Shown piece by piece: positions 1 through 9,736 of a stretch of 26,811 nucleotides of DNA. Source of the DNA: Actinomycetes bacterium (GTDB lineage: Bacteria > Actinomycetota > Acidimicrobiia > Acidimicrobiales > RAAP-2); assembly GCA_021784205.1 (NCBI GenBank), contig JAJXTB010000022.1, positions 1 to 26,811 on the forward strand. Reading direction: 5' to 3'. The notes under the pieces were generated by a model. The model ran no database searches. It worked only from the letters and a program-made list of their open reading frames with translations, and was not told the DNA's origin. How positions within the stretch are numbered: the first letter of the stretch is position 1; each line of letters begins with the position of its first letter. Both the position numbers and the translations under genes were made by a program.

Positions 1-596
1 GTGGCGAGGACCTCGGGCGGGTTGGGGACCACGCGACAGACGTGCCGGTCGTAGAACGCCTGGGTGGCCGCGAGGTACGCCGGGTCCTGGGTCGTGCCCG
101 CTGCCTCGTGCAAGTCGAGGGCGTCGCGCACGTCGGCGGGCAGGTCGTGGCGCAGCCGCGTGGCCTCGGCGACCCACAGATCCATCGACGCGGGCGAGTT
201 GCTGATCACCAGTGCCGCCAGCCCGGCGGGGCGCGTGACGGCGTACTCGGCGGCGAGCATGCCGCCCCAGGACTGGCCGAGCAGGTGGAACCGCTCCAGT
301 CCCAGGGCCGCCACCAGGTTCGTCAGCTCGTCGAGGAAGAGATCGACCGTCCAGAACTCGCCACCCTGGCCGGGCAGGTGCGTCGAGTTGCCACAACCCA
401 GCTGGTCGTAGTGGATCACCGGCCGACCGGTCGAGGCGAGGTTGGCGATCTGCAAGAGGTAGTTGTGCGCGGCGCCGGGCCCGCCGTGGAGCACGACGAG
501 CGGGATTCGACCCGCGTCGAGGTCGCCGGTCACCCGGTACCAGGTCTCGTAGGGGCCGAAGGCGACGGTACCGGTGCGTGACGGCTCAGGGATCAT
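1..596 (-). CDS. Proline iminopeptidase-type alpha/beta hydrolase (3' end cut by window edge)
   Basis: The first 198 codons of an alpha/beta hydrolase read leftward off the window; the family is usually near 290-310 residues, so about a third is missing. HGGPG at residues 37-41 forms the oxyanion-hole region, DQLGCGNS lies at 64-71, and GQSWGG at 107-112 is the nucleophile elbow with Ser109. This combination is typical of the S33 proline iminopeptidase / tricorn-interacting-factor F1 group, which removes N-terminal residues (often Pro) from peptides in the cytoplasm. The catalytic Asp and His would lie in the missing part. The ATG at 596 is preceded by an AAGG-type ribosome binding site about 7 nt away. 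It diverges from the membrane protein to its right. Other substrates (amides, esters) are possible for this fold. Confidence 0.85.
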   Translation of the reverse strand, partial: MIPEPSRTGTVAFGPYETWYRVTGDLDAGRIPLVVLHGGPGAAHNYLLQIANLASTGRPVIHYDQLGCGNSTHLPGQGGEFWTVDLFLDELTNLVAALGLERFHLLGQSWGGMLAAEYAVTRPAGLAALVISNSPASMDLWVAEATRLRHDLPADVRDALDLHEAAGTTQDPAYLAATQAFYDRHVCRVVPNPPEVLA

Positions 597-663
597 GTGG
601 CGACCTTACTCAACGGCCCCGGCGGGCCGGATCGTTCGCGCCACTGATTATTAGCCAGTCATT

Positions 664-1416
664 ATGTTGTGGCGTCGCTGGGCCACAGGCCCGTTGGTAG
701 CGTTGCAGTGCACGTTTTCGATGCTCGACGACACGAGGCACCGGTCCACCATGGCACGACGAACCCCCCTGCACGCCCGACCCCGCGAAGGCTTTCGCGC
801 CAGTGGCGCCCGAGACCCTCGAACCCGATCGCGCACCTCGGGCGTCGAGGGCAACACCCGCCTGACGAGTTCGCTCGGAGCGCTGTTGCTCATCTTGCTC
901 TTCGTTGAGGGGCTAACCCTGCTCAGCATCGGCTCGCTGCTCACACCCCACATCGTCATCGGGGTCCTCTTGATCCCGCCGGTGTTGCTCAAGATGGGTT
1001 CGACGACGTGGCGAATGGTGAAGTACTACGCCGGGAGTCGCGAGTACCGTCACAAGGGCCCGCCGGCGCCGATCCTGCGCCTGCTCGGACCCATCATCAT
1101 CGTGCTGACCATCGTGCTGCTCGCCTCGGGCGTCGGCCTCGTCGTCGGGGCGCCCGTCTCGTGGCGCGCCCAGCTGTTCACGATCCACCGGGCCTCGTTC
1201 GTCCTGTGGTTCGGCGCCATGACGATCCACGTGCTCGGCCACCTCGTCGAGACGGCCAAGTTCGCGCCACGCGACATGTTCCCCTACACCCGTCGCCAGG
1301 TGAAGGGCGCCTCGGCGCGCCAGTGGACCCTCGCGGTCGCCCTCGGCCTCGGCGTGATCGCCGCGGTCGCGGTGCTGCCCTACGCCGCGAACTGGCGAAC
1401 AGGCCTGCTCGGCTGA
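664..1416 (+). CDS. Small cytochrome b561-like / DUF4405-type membrane protein
   Basis: The product has four hydrophobic segments, at roughly residues 68-88, 92-110, 138-162 and 174-192, plus a last one near 218-238. Histidines sit inside or at the edge of segments (TPHI near 95; HRAS, TIHVLGH and nearby around 174-192), the pattern of b-type haem ligation in b561-like and DUF4405 proteins. That assignment is by pattern only. The first 65 residues are Arg-rich and non-hydrophobic, so the true start may be the ATG at 751 (222 aa); no start has a convincing ribosome binding site, and a leaderless transcript from 664 is possible. It ends 1 nt before the convergent stop of the UPF0173 gene. Confidence 0.65.
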   Translation: MLWRRWATGPLVALQCTFSMLDDTRHRSTMARRTPLHARPREGFRASGARDPRTRSRTSGVEGNTRLTSSLGALLLILLFVEGLTLLSIGSLLTPHIVIGVLLIPPVLLKMGSTTWRMVKYYAGSREYRHKGPPAPILRLLGPIIIVLTIVLLASGVGLVVGAPVSWRAQLFTIHRASFVLWFGAMTIHVLGHLVETAKFAPRDMFPYTRRQVKGASARQWTLAVALGLGVIAAVAVLPYAANWRTGLLG

Positions 1417-1417
1417 G

Positions 1418-2188
1418 CTACGAGCGCGCCAGCGGCACCGAGCCGCCCGGCTCGACCGAGACGACGCGCGCGCTGGCCTCGCGCTCGCTCAGGTGTCGCG
1501 CCACCTCGTCGGGGGTACCCGCGAGCATCGGGAACGTGCCGAAGTGGATCGGCGTGAACCGCCTGACGCCGAGCAGCATCACGGCGTAGGCCGCTTCGCG
1601 CGGGCCCATGTTGTAGTGCCCGTCGATCGGCATCAGGGCGATCTCGGGCGCGTAGAGCTCACGAATGAGCGCCATGTCCCCGAAGACGTTCGTGTCGCCC
1701 GAGACGTACACCGGTCCCCCGTCCCCGTCGGGCAGGTGGGCGATGAACCCTACGGGATTCCCGCCGTAGATGTTGGCGAGGCCCTCGCCGGCCGCAACGC
1801 CGCACGAGTGGTCGGCCGTGACCATCGTCAGACCGACGTCGGCGACGCGAACGGTGCCGCCTTTGTTCATCTCGATGATGTTCGCCAGACCCTGGGTCGC
1901 GAAGTAGGCCGCCATCTCGGGCACGCAGACCACTGTGGCGCCCGCCGCCATCGCCAGGGGGACCGCCGAGCCCATGTGGTCAAAGTGACCGTGGGTGACT
2001 GCGATCACGTCCACTGGACCCACCTCGTCCATCGAAACTGGGCTCTTCGGGTTCTCGAGCCAGGGATCGAAGATCACCCGGGTACCCGTCGAGGTCACCA
2101 GCAACACCGTGGCGTGGCCCAGCCACGTCAGGGTCCCCGGCTCGCCGACGCGTCGCGCGCCGGCCAATTCGTCACTCATCGTGTCCAT
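1418..2188 (-). CDS. UPF0173 family metal-dependent hydrolase
   Basis: A 256-residue metallo-beta-lactamase-fold protein. The metal-binding signature THGHFDH is at residues 65-71, preceded by TWLGHAT (21-27) and DPWLENP (41-47), with ADHSCG, VSGDTN and the late PIHFGTFP histidine further on. This order matches the UPF0173/UlaG-like group of cytoplasmic metal hydrolases, whose physiological substrate is mostly unknown. The ATG at 2188 is chosen because GGAGG lies 6 nt upstream; a second in-frame ATG follows three codons later. It is divergent from the YbjQ gene and converges on the membrane protein with a 1-nt gap. The family call is firm; the substrate cannot be inferred. Confidence 0.9.
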   Translation of the reverse strand: MDTMSDELAGARRVGEPGTLTWLGHATVLLVTSTGTRVIFDPWLENPKSPVSMDEVGPVDVIAVTHGHFDHMGSAVPLAMAAGATVVCVPEMAAYFATQGLANIIEMNKGGTVRVADVGLTMVTADHSCGVAAGEGLANIYGGNPVGFIAHLPDGDGGPVYVSGDTNVFGDMALIRELYAPEIALMPIDGHYNMGPREAAYAVMLLGVRRFTPIHFGTFPMLAGTPDEVARHLSEREASARVVSVEPGGSVPLARS

Positions 2189-2256
2189 CTCGAGCCTCCA
2201 ACTCGGTCGCTGTCCTCACGATACGACGGCGTGGCCGTGGGTGTCGCGCACCGGCC

Positions 2257-2262
2257 TACAGT
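2257..2262 (+). promoter_or_regulatory. Possible -10 hexamer of the YbjQ-nnrED transcript
   Basis: TACAGT fits the TANNNT pattern of actinobacterial -10 boxes and lies about 20 nt before the strong AAAGGAGGT ribosome binding site of the YbjQ gene. It is flanked by GGCC on both sides. No good -35 is visible, so this is tentative. Confidence 0.35.
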
Positions 2263-2282
2263 GGCCAGCAAAGGAGGTCACA

Positions 2283-2606
2283 GTGCTCATAGTCACGACC
2301 AACGACCTGCCCGGGTATCGCATCACCAAGGTGATCGGCGAGGTGAACGGGCTCACGGTGCGCACACGAAACGTCGGCGCCCAGCTCGGCGCCGCCCTGA
2401 AGGCGATTGGCGGCGGTGAGTTGCGCGGGCTCACCCAGCAGCTCCAGCAGTCCCGGGGCGAGGCGCTGGAGCGCATGAGCGAGGCCGCCCAGGCCCTCGG
2501 CGCCAACGCGGTGATCGCGATGCGCTACGACTCGAACGAGTTGGCCAACACCTACCAGGAGATCCTCGCCTACGGCACGGCGGTGGTCGTCGAACCAATC
2601 GGCTGA
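2283..2606 (+). CDS. YbjQ/UPF0145 family protein, single domain
   Basis: A 107-residue protein the size of E. coli YbjQ, a family often named 'heavy-metal-binding' from structural genomics although its role is unproven. It shows the family layout: a short beta-rich start (GYRITKVIGEVNGLTV), an amphipathic helix (SRGEALERMSEAAQALGANA), then VIAMRYDSN and a final GTAVVVEP strand. The GTG at 2283 is chosen because AAAGGAGGT ends a few bases upstream; the frame stays open further upstream, but that part is antisense to the UPF0173 gene. The stop is 1 nt before the ATG of nnrED, so the two are almost certainly co-transcribed. Three double-domain relatives are encoded at 18958-21466. Confidence 0.88.
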   Translation: MLIVTTNDLPGYRITKVIGEVNGLTVRTRNVGAQLGAALKAIGGGELRGLTQQLQQSRGEALERMSEAAQALGANAVIAMRYDSNELANTYQEILAYGTAVVVEPIG

Positions 2607-2607
2607 C

Positions 2608-3909
2608 ATGATCCCAATTCTCTCCAGCGCGGCGATGCGCCGCGCCGACGCTCGAGCGGTGGCTCGCCGCGGCGTCGAGGCCCTCGTGCGTGACGCGGGC
2701 CTCGCCATCGCGCTCGTCGCCAGCCAGCACCTGCGCTCGTGCTACGGCGCGCGCGTCGCGGTCGTGGCCGGGCCCGGCCTGAACGGCGCCGACGGTCGCG
2801 TCGCGGCCGAGCAGCTGCGCCGGCGCGGCGCCACGGTCACGGTCATCGAGGTCGCCGACCAGCCCCCGGCGCTGCGCGGCTACGACCTCGTGATCGACGC
2901 GGCCTTCGGGCTGGGCTGCACGCGGCCCTACCGGGCGCCCCACGTCCCTCCGACCACCATCGTGGTCGCGGCCGACCTGCCGTCGGGCGTCGACGCCGAC
3001 ACCGGCGAGGTGCTTGGACAGCCCATGAAGGCGCACGTCACGGTCGCGCTCGGGGCACTCAAGCCCGCCCACGTCACCGGGCACGCCGCGGCCTACGCCG
3101 GCGAGGTGCGCCTCTTTTCCCTCGGCATCGAGAGCGACGACGGCGACGGCCTGCTCGAGCGTGGTGACCTCGCCGACTTCGTTCGCTGGAACCAGAGCGA
3201 CCACAAGTGGCACCACGCCGTGGACGTGATCGCCGGCTCGACGACGATGCCGGGCGCGGCCGACCTCGTCACGCGCGGTGCCCTGGCTGGCGGCGCCTCG
3301 ATGATCCGGCTCGCGACGTACGGCGAGATCGGCGCCGGCGTGAGCATCGCGAGCGAGGTCGTGCGCACCGACGGACCGCCCGACGCGCGCAGCCGGTCGG
3401 TCGTGGCCGGCCCCGGCCTGGGCAGCGACGCGACCGCGTGGCTCGCGGCGCGACTGGCCAGTGTGCGCGTGCCGGTCGTGCTGGACGCGGATGGACTCAA
3501 TCAAACCGTGCTCGGCGTTCGCCGCGGCGGCCCGTGGGTCCTCACACCCCACGACGGCGAGTACGAACGGCTCGTCGGGTCGAGCCCGTCGGCCGACCGG
3601 CTCGACGCAGCGCGCACCCTCGCACGCTCGAGTGGCTGCGTGGTGCTGCTGAAGGGTCCCACGACCGTCGTCGCGAACCCCGACGGGCACGTACGCGTCA
3701 TCCAGTCCGGCACCAGCGCGCTCGCGACCGCCGGCACCGGCGACGTCCTCGCGGGACTCGTCGGCGCGACCATCGCACGCGGTCACGACCCCTTCGACGC
3801 GGCCGCCCTGGCCGCCTACGCGCACGGCGCGGCCGGCTCACGTCTCTCGCGCTACGCGAGGTCCTCGGATCTGCCCGACGCGATCAGCGAGGTGCTCGGC
3901 CGGTCCTAG
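2608..3909 (+). CDS. nnrD: Bifunctional NAD(P)H-hydrate epimerase / ADP-dependent NAD(P)H-hydrate dehydratase
   Basis: Repairs damaged NAD(P)H: the N-terminal domain epimerises R- to S-NAD(P)HX and the C-terminal ribokinase-fold domain dehydrates S-NAD(P)HX using ADP. The epimerase part (about 1-190) carries GPGLNGADG at 55-63 and DLPSGVDADTG at 123-133. The dehydratase part (about 195-433) has GPGLGSD at 268-274, LDADGLN at 292-298, TPHDGEYE at 313-320 and the nucleotide-binding GTGDVLAGL at 376-384. At 433 aa it is shorter than the usual 490-510. The epimerase loop departs from the common GNNGGDG (Leu and Ala replace Asn and Gly), and the dehydratase entry HKG is HKW, so one or both activities may be altered. 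It follows the YbjQ gene by 1 nt and converges with the acyl-CoA dehydrogenase gene. Confidence 0.9.
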   Translation: MIPILSSAAMRRADARAVARRGVEALVRDAGLAIALVASQHLRSCYGARVAVVAGPGLNGADGRVAAEQLRRRGATVTVIEVADQPPALRGYDLVIDAAFGLGCTRPYRAPHVPPTTIVVAADLPSGVDADTGEVLGQPMKAHVTVALGALKPAHVTGHAAAYAGEVRLFSLGIESDDGDGLLERGDLADFVRWNQSDHKWHHAVDVIAGSTTMPGAADLVTRGALAGGASMIRLATYGEIGAGVSIASEVVRTDGPPDARSRSVVAGPGLGSDATAWLAARLASVRVPVVLDADGLNQTVLGVRRGGPWVLTPHDGEYERLVGSSPSADRLDAARTLARSSGCVVLLKGPTTVVANPDGHVRVIQSGTSALATAGTGDVLAGLVGATIARGHDPFDAAALAAYAHGAAGSRLSRYARSSDLPDAISEVLGRS

Positions 3910-3912
3910 CGG

Positions 3913-5148
3913 CTACTCGGTGGGACCGAGGTGGAAGTCGCGGCTGTGCTTGCGGATCTCGCGCCGGGCGATGGTCATCTTGTGGACCTCGTCGGGACCG
4001 TCGGCGATGCGCAGTGTGCGGATGCCGGCGTAGAGGTGCGCGAGCGGGGTGAACTGGGTCACGCCCGCGGCGCCGTGCACCTGGATCGCCCGGTCGATGA
4101 TCTTGAGCGCCATGTTCGGCACGGCCACCTTGATCCCCGAGATCTCGGCCGCCGCCCCCTTGTTGCCCACCGTGTCCATGAGGTGGGCGGTGTGCAACAC
4201 GTACTCGCGGGCCATGTCAATCTCGATGCGCGCCTCGGCGATCCAGTCCTGGATGAGTCCCTTGTGCGCGAGGCTCGTCCCGAAGGTCTTTCGCTCGAGC
4301 GAGCGCGTCACCATCAGCTCGAGTGCCCGCTCGGCGACGCCGATGGTGCGCATGCAGTGGTGGATCCGGCCCGGCCCGAGCCGCGCCTGGGCGATCGCGA
4401 AGCCGCCGCCCTCCTCGCCGAGCAGGTAGTCGACGGGCACGCGAACGTTGCGGTAGATCACCTCGGGGTGGCCGCCGCGCTCGTCGTAACCAAAGACGTG
4501 CGGCTCGACGCCGATCTCGACGCCGGGCGCGTCGCGGGGCACGACGATCATCGACTGCTGGCGGTGGCGCGGGCCCGACGGGTCCGTCTTGCCCATCACG
4601 ACGAGCACCTTGCACCGCGGCGAGCGGGCACCGCTCGAGAACCACTTGCGCCCGTTGAGCACGTACTCGTCGCCCTCGCGCACGATGGACAGCCCGATGT
4701 TGGTCGCGTCCGAGGACGCGACGTCGGGCTCGGTCATCGAGAAGGCGCTGCGGATCTCGCCCGCGAGCAGCGGGGCGAGCCACTCGGCCTTGACGCGCTC
4801 GGAGCCGTAGAGATTGAGGATCTCCATGTTGCCGGTGTCGGGCGCGTTGCAGTTCATGGCCTCGGAGGCGAACGAGAAGCGGCCCAGCTCCTCAGAGATC
4901 GGCGCGTAGTCGAGGTTCGAAAGCGGCGTCCCGGGGCTGTCGGCGTTGAGGTGCGGCAAGAACAGGTTCCAGAGTCCCCGCTCGAGGGCCTGAGCCTTGA
5001 GCCGGTCGAGGATCGGCGGGTACCCGTCTATCCCGAGTTCATCGAGCTGGTCGTAGAACGTCTGCTCGTTCGGCTCGATCACGTGCTCGATGAACCGGTG
5101 GACCGCCGCTTGGGTCTCCAGACCCCGTTCCGAAAATGCGTATGGCAC
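3913..5148 (-). CDS. Acyl-CoA dehydrogenase family protein (ACAD10/11-like)
   Basis: FAD-dependent flavoprotein expected to introduce the alpha-beta double bond into an acyl-CoA. With the GTG at 5148 as start (411 aa), FAD/substrate motif MTEPDVASSD is at about 138-147, QVHGAAG near 356-362 and ADGPDEVH at 382-389. The last motif is typical of the ACAD10/ACAD11-like and related bacterial groups, which have Asp (383) where medium-chain enzymes have the catalytic Glu. AAGGGG lies about 7 nt before GTG 5148; the frame also has a GTG at 5157 but there the Shine-Dalgarno would abut the start. It lies 87 nt beyond the stop of the GAF-domain regulator gene on the same strand. The natural acyl chain is unknown. 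Confidence 0.88.
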   Translation of the reverse strand: MPYAFSERGLETQAAVHRFIEHVIEPNEQTFYDQLDELGIDGYPPILDRLKAQALERGLWNLFLPHLNADSPGTPLSNLDYAPISEELGRFSFASEAMNCNAPDTGNMEILNLYGSERVKAEWLAPLLAGEIRSAFSMTEPDVASSDATNIGLSIVREGDEYVLNGRKWFSSGARSPRCKVLVVMGKTDPSGPRHRQQSMIVVPRDAPGVEIGVEPHVFGYDERGGHPEVIYRNVRVPVDYLLGEEGGGFAIAQARLGPGRIHHCMRTIGVAERALELMVTRSLERKTFGTSLAHKGLIQDWIAEARIEIDMAREYVLHTAHLMDTVGNKGAAAEISGIKVAVPNMALKIIDRAIQVHGAAGVTQFTPLAHLYAGIRTLRIADGPDEVHKMTIARREIRKHSRDFHLGPTE

Positions 5149-5235
5149 CGCCCACACCCCTTCGCTCTGAACTCCACCTGGCTCGTACGCTAGCCAATTC
5201 GCCCGACTGGACTAACTGGTGAGTAACGACTCGCA

Positions 5236-6453
5236 TCAATACCGGCGGCTTCGCCCGGCGACGACCCCGCGACGCACGTCGTCGGCCGCCATGAGCATCA
5301 GCGCGAGTTCTGCGACGTCACCGTCGTCGGGACAGCACGCGCTCAATCGGTACAGCAGCTCGGGGTTCCTCGAGCGGATGACGGCGTTGCGGATCGCGAC
5401 GTCGATCTGGTAGCGCCACGACGTGATCTCGGGGCTCTGCGAGCTCGGCAGCAACGACCCGCGATACAGGTCGAGCGCGGCGTTGAGGTCGCCACTGGCG
5501 AGGGTGCGCAGCACCCGCGCGTGATCGGCGTCCACGCGGCCGGTCAGTCGGTACGGCCGCGACGCGATGACCCCGCCGACCAGCTGGCGCAGGTGCGAGA
5601 GCTCCGCTTTCACCGTGGTGACGCTGATCGGCTGGTCGCCGTAGAGCAGCGCCGTCAGCTCGTCGAGCGAGAGGCCGTCGTCGTGCATGGCCAGGATCGC
5701 GAGCAGCTCGAGCTGGCGGGGGCTCACCCGCACGGGCGAGCCGTTGACCGTCACGGCCGAGGATCCGAGCACGCGCAGCGTGAGTTCGGTGCGCGGCTCG
5801 GGCGAGACGACCACGACCGCCGCCACCGGATCGCGGGCCAGCTCGTACTCGACGTTGCGCGCGAGGGCGCGCACCATGGTGAGCAGCGACGGGTTGAACT
5901 TGCTCCACAGCGAGGACACGTCGATGACCCCGAGGGAACGACCGTCGGCGGGATCGATGATCGGGGCCGAGTAGCAGACCCAGTCGTGGACCATCGGCGC
6001 GTAGTGCTCGGCCGAGAAGACCGTCGCCGGACGGCCCAACTCGTGGGCGAGGGCGAGCGCGTTGGTCCCGACCGACCCCTCACTCCAGCACCCCCCGAGC
6101 GTGAAGTTGACGGCGTCGGCGTTGCGGCGCATTCGCCGGCCCCCCGAGAGCCACGTGATGGTCACCGTGTCGTCGGTCAGCGCCGCGACGAGGTCGCCGT
6201 CGGCACTGAGCTCGCGCAGGTCATCGAGGATGACCTGACTCGCCCGGCCGAGTCGCGACTCCGCGAACTGGGCGGTCACGACGCCGGGCTCGACCATCGG
6301 CGCCAGGGCGAGGTCGACCGACACCGCCTGGGCCGACCGTTGCCAGGACGCGAACACCTCCGGGCGCGCCGCGCTCGTCGAGCCACGCGCCTGCACGGCG
6401 TAGCGCCAGACTGCCTCGGCGTCGCCCCGACGCTCCTTGAGCTCGCGATTCAC
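5236..6453 (-). CDS. GAF-domain transcriptional regulator with C-terminal winged helix
   Basis: Putative regulator of the divergent aldehyde dehydrogenase operon. With the GTG at 6453 it has 405 residues. [11 protein letters not shown] (30-40) is the usual lead-in of AcoR-type GAF sensors; the GAF domain covers roughly 75-205, including [20 protein letters not shown] and the HDWVCYSAP stretch. Instead of the sigma54 AAA+ and Fis domains of AcoR, it carries a winged-helix domain at about 225-305 ([31 protein letters not shown]) resembling SARP/OmpR-type DNA binding, then a short helical tail. The start is uncertain: GTG 6507 would add 18 residues, and no ribosome binding site is decisive. The same frame runs on antisense through the dehydrogenase gene, which is a composition artefact. 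Confidence 0.83.
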   Translation of the reverse strand: MNRELKERRGDAEAVWRYAVQARGSTSAARPEVFASWQRSAQAVSVDLALAPMVEPGVVTAQFAESRLGRASQVILDDLRELSADGDLVAALTDDTVTITWLSGGRRMRRNADAVNFTLGGCWSEGSVGTNALALAHELGRPATVFSAEHYAPMVHDWVCYSAPIIDPADGRSLGVIDVSSLWSKFNPSLLTMVRALARNVEYELARDPVAAVVVVSPEPRTELTLRVLGSSAVTVNGSPVRVSPRQLELLAILAMHDDGLSLDELTALLYGDQPISVTTVKAELSHLRQLVGGVIASRPYRLTGRVDADHARVLRTLASGDLNAALDLYRGSLLPSSQSPEITSWRYQIDVAIRNAVIRSRNPELLYRLSACCPDDGDVAELALMLMAADDVRRGVVAGRSRRY

Positions 6454-6498
6454 GTCCCCCCAGACCTCGGTGACAACGTCTGTCCCGTGCGAACCATA

Positions 6499-6532
6499 CC
6501 GTGGCACCGACGCCGACGCGATGGCGCCACGG
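6499..6532. repeat. Imperfect inverted repeat in the regulator/ALDH divergent region
   Basis: CCGTGGCACC and GGCGCCACGG pair at 9 of 10 positions around a 14-nt spacer. It sits just upstream of the regulator gene and could be an autoregulatory operator; it overlaps the alternative start at 6507. Confidence 0.35.
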
Positions 6533-6571
6533 GCCAACCTTTTCCCAACCTGATCGCCCCTACCATTCGCC

Positions 6572-6590
6572 CGTTGCGAGACACGCAACG
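6572..6590. promoter_or_regulatory. Candidate operator: perfect 7-bp inverted repeat upstream of the aldehyde dehydrogenase
   Basis: CGTTGCG-N5-CGCAACG is perfectly dyad-symmetric and lies 41 nt before the ALDH start codon, in the 177-nt gap shared with the divergent GAF-domain regulator. Its position and symmetry fit a binding site for that regulator; this is inference. Confidence 0.5.
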
Positions 6591-6630
6591 CAGGTTCGGC
6601 GCTCGCGCCAGCAAGGAAATTGGGGGGATC

Positions 6631-8148
<1,518 letters not shown>

Positions 8149-8150
8149 TC

Positions 8151-8540
8151 ATGAGCGAACTTCGTCGCGTCGACATCACCGACGAGGCGGCGGCACTCGT
8201 CGCCCGACTGGTGGATGAGCACGGTCCGTTGCTCTTCCACCAGTCGGGCGGCTGCTGTGACGGTTCGAGCCCCATGTGCTATCCCCGCGGCGAGTTCCGC
8301 ATCGGCCAGCGCGACGTCTACCTCGGCGAGGTCGCCGGCACACCGTTCTACATGGGCGCCGACCAGTTCGAGCACTGGTCCCACACCCACCTGCTCGTCG
8401 ACGTCGTGGCGGGCCGCGGCGGTGGCTTCTCGCTCGAGGCGCCCGAGGGCGTGCGCTTCCTCATCCGCTCGTCGGTCTTTTCCGACGACGAGATGGCCGA
8501 GCTCGGCCCCGTCGAGGTCGGCGAGCACCACTCCGCCTAG
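8151..8540 (+). CDS. DUF779 family protein
   Basis: A 129-residue protein with the DUF779 hallmark HQSGGCCDGSSPMCYP at 30-45. This places Cys35, Cys36 and Cys43 close together, suggesting metal binding or redox chemistry, though no activity is established for the family. Aromatic and His-rich residues around FYMGADQFEHWSHTHLL follow in the middle. It starts 2 nt after the aldehyde dehydrogenase stop, so it is surely in the same operon. DUF779 genes commonly accompany ExaC/ThcA-type dehydrogenases, implying a supporting role in aldehyde oxidation or in handling the dehydrogenase. Confidence 0.92.
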   Translation: MSELRRVDITDEAAALVARLVDEHGPLLFHQSGGCCDGSSPMCYPRGEFRIGQRDVYLGEVAGTPFYMGADQFEHWSHTHLLVDVVAGRGGGFSLEAPEGVRFLIRSSVFSDDEMAELGPVEVGEHHSA

Positions 8541-8564
8541 CCGACTCGCGCTACGCTGCGCCTC

Positions 8565-9710
8565 GTGCGCTTCTCCGACGAGCACGAGGCCTTCCGCGCG
8601 ACGGTTCGCGCCGTCGTCGATCGTGAGATCAACCCCCACGTCGACGAGTGGGAGCGTCGCGGCGCCTTCCCCGCGCACGAGCTCTTCCCCAGGCTCGCGT
8701 CCTACGGGCTGCTCGGCCTCGAGTACGACCCGGCCTACGGCGGCGAGGGGGCGGACCCCCTCTTCTCGCTCATCGCCGGCGAGGAGTACGGCCGGATCGG
8801 CGCCGCGGGCGTCGCGATGGCAATCGGCGTGCAGACGAGCATGGCCACGCCAGCCCTCGCCGAGTTCGGCACCCACGAGTTGAAGCAGCGCTTCCTCGCC
8901 CCGGCGATCGCGGGCACGGCGGTCGCGGCCATCGCGGTGACCGAGCCCGACGCGGGCAGCGACGTCGCGGCGATCACCACGCGCGCGGTGCGCGACGGCG
9001 GCGACTGGGTCATCACCGGACGCAAGCTCTACATAACCAACGGGGCCCAGGCCGACTGGGTCTGTCTGCTCGCGCGCACGTCCGGCGAGCGTGGCTACCG
9101 CGGGATGTCCCAGATCATCGTGCCGACTTCGACCCCGGGCTTCAGCGTGGCTCGGGTACTGGACAAGCTCGGCAATCGCTCCTCGGACACCGCCGAGCTC
9201 GTGCTCGATGACGTGCGCGTGCCGCTCGAGAACACGATCGGCGAGGCCGATCGTGGGTTCGAGCAGCAGATGCGCCAGTTCGTGCTCGAACGCATGAGCG
9301 CCGCGTATTCGATCGCCGGGCAGTGTCGCTACGCCCTCGAGCGGACCCGTGACTACCTGCTCGAGCGCCGCACCTTCGGCGAGCCGCTGGCCTCGCGCCA
9401 GTACGTCGCCTACCGCCTCACCGAGCTCTCGGCGCGCGTGGACCTCCTGCGCAGCCACAACCTGCAGTGCGCGAGCGACCTCAGCGCCGGCGAGGACATC
9501 ACCCGCCAGGCGACCGTCGCGAAGCTGACCGCCGGCCGGCTGGCGCGCGACGTGGCCGACCTGTGCCTGCAGTTCCACGGCGGCGTGGGCTACATGGAGG
9601 AGAACTGGACGGCGCGGTTCTTTCGCGACATGCGACTGTCGTCGATCGGTGGTGGGGCCGACGAGGTGATGCTCAAGGTGCTCGCCCGGCTCGACGGCTA
9701 CCCCATGTAA
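8565..9710 (+). CDS. Acyl-CoA dehydrogenase with IVD-type catalytic site
   Basis: A 381-residue FAD enzyme of acyl-CoA beta-oxidation. AVTEPDAGSD at 124-133 contacts FAD/substrate, WVITGRKLYITNGA follows at 148-161, and QFHGGVGYMEE at 336-346 is well conserved. The C-terminal motif is SIGGGADEVML (360-370), where the usual medium-chain catalytic Glu position is Gly363. Glu242 in VLERMSAA falls where isovaleryl-CoA and long-chain dehydrogenases keep their base, so activity is probably retained with that geometry. GGGADEVM is reminiscent of AtuD-like and branched-chain enzymes. GTG 8565 is used as the start, 24 nt after the DUF779 stop, and the acyl-CoA synthetase follows 26 nt after its end. 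Confidence 0.9.
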   Translation: MRFSDEHEAFRATVRAVVDREINPHVDEWERRGAFPAHELFPRLASYGLLGLEYDPAYGGEGADPLFSLIAGEEYGRIGAAGVAMAIGVQTSMATPALAEFGTHELKQRFLAPAIAGTAVAAIAVTEPDAGSDVAAITTRAVRDGGDWVITGRKLYITNGAQADWVCLLARTSGERGYRGMSQIIVPTSTPGFSVARVLDKLGNRSSDTAELVLDDVRVPLENTIGEADRGFEQQMRQFVLERMSAAYSIAGQCRYALERTRDYLLERRTFGEPLASRQYVAYRLTELSARVDLLRSHNLQCASDLSAGEDITRQATVAKLTAGRLARDVADLCLQFHGGVGYMEENWTARFFRDMRLSSIGGGADEVMLKVLARLDGYPM

Positions 9711-9736
9711 GGGGCTCGACCTCGAAAGGACGTGGC

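Noticed and set aside
2431..3825. 464-codon minus-strand frame opposite nnrD
   Set aside because: Shadow of a confidently identified bifunctional enzyme on the other strand.
3931..5193. 420-codon plus-strand frame opposite the first acyl-CoA dehydrogenase
   Set aside because: Antisense to a clear acyl-CoA dehydrogenase; no domain.
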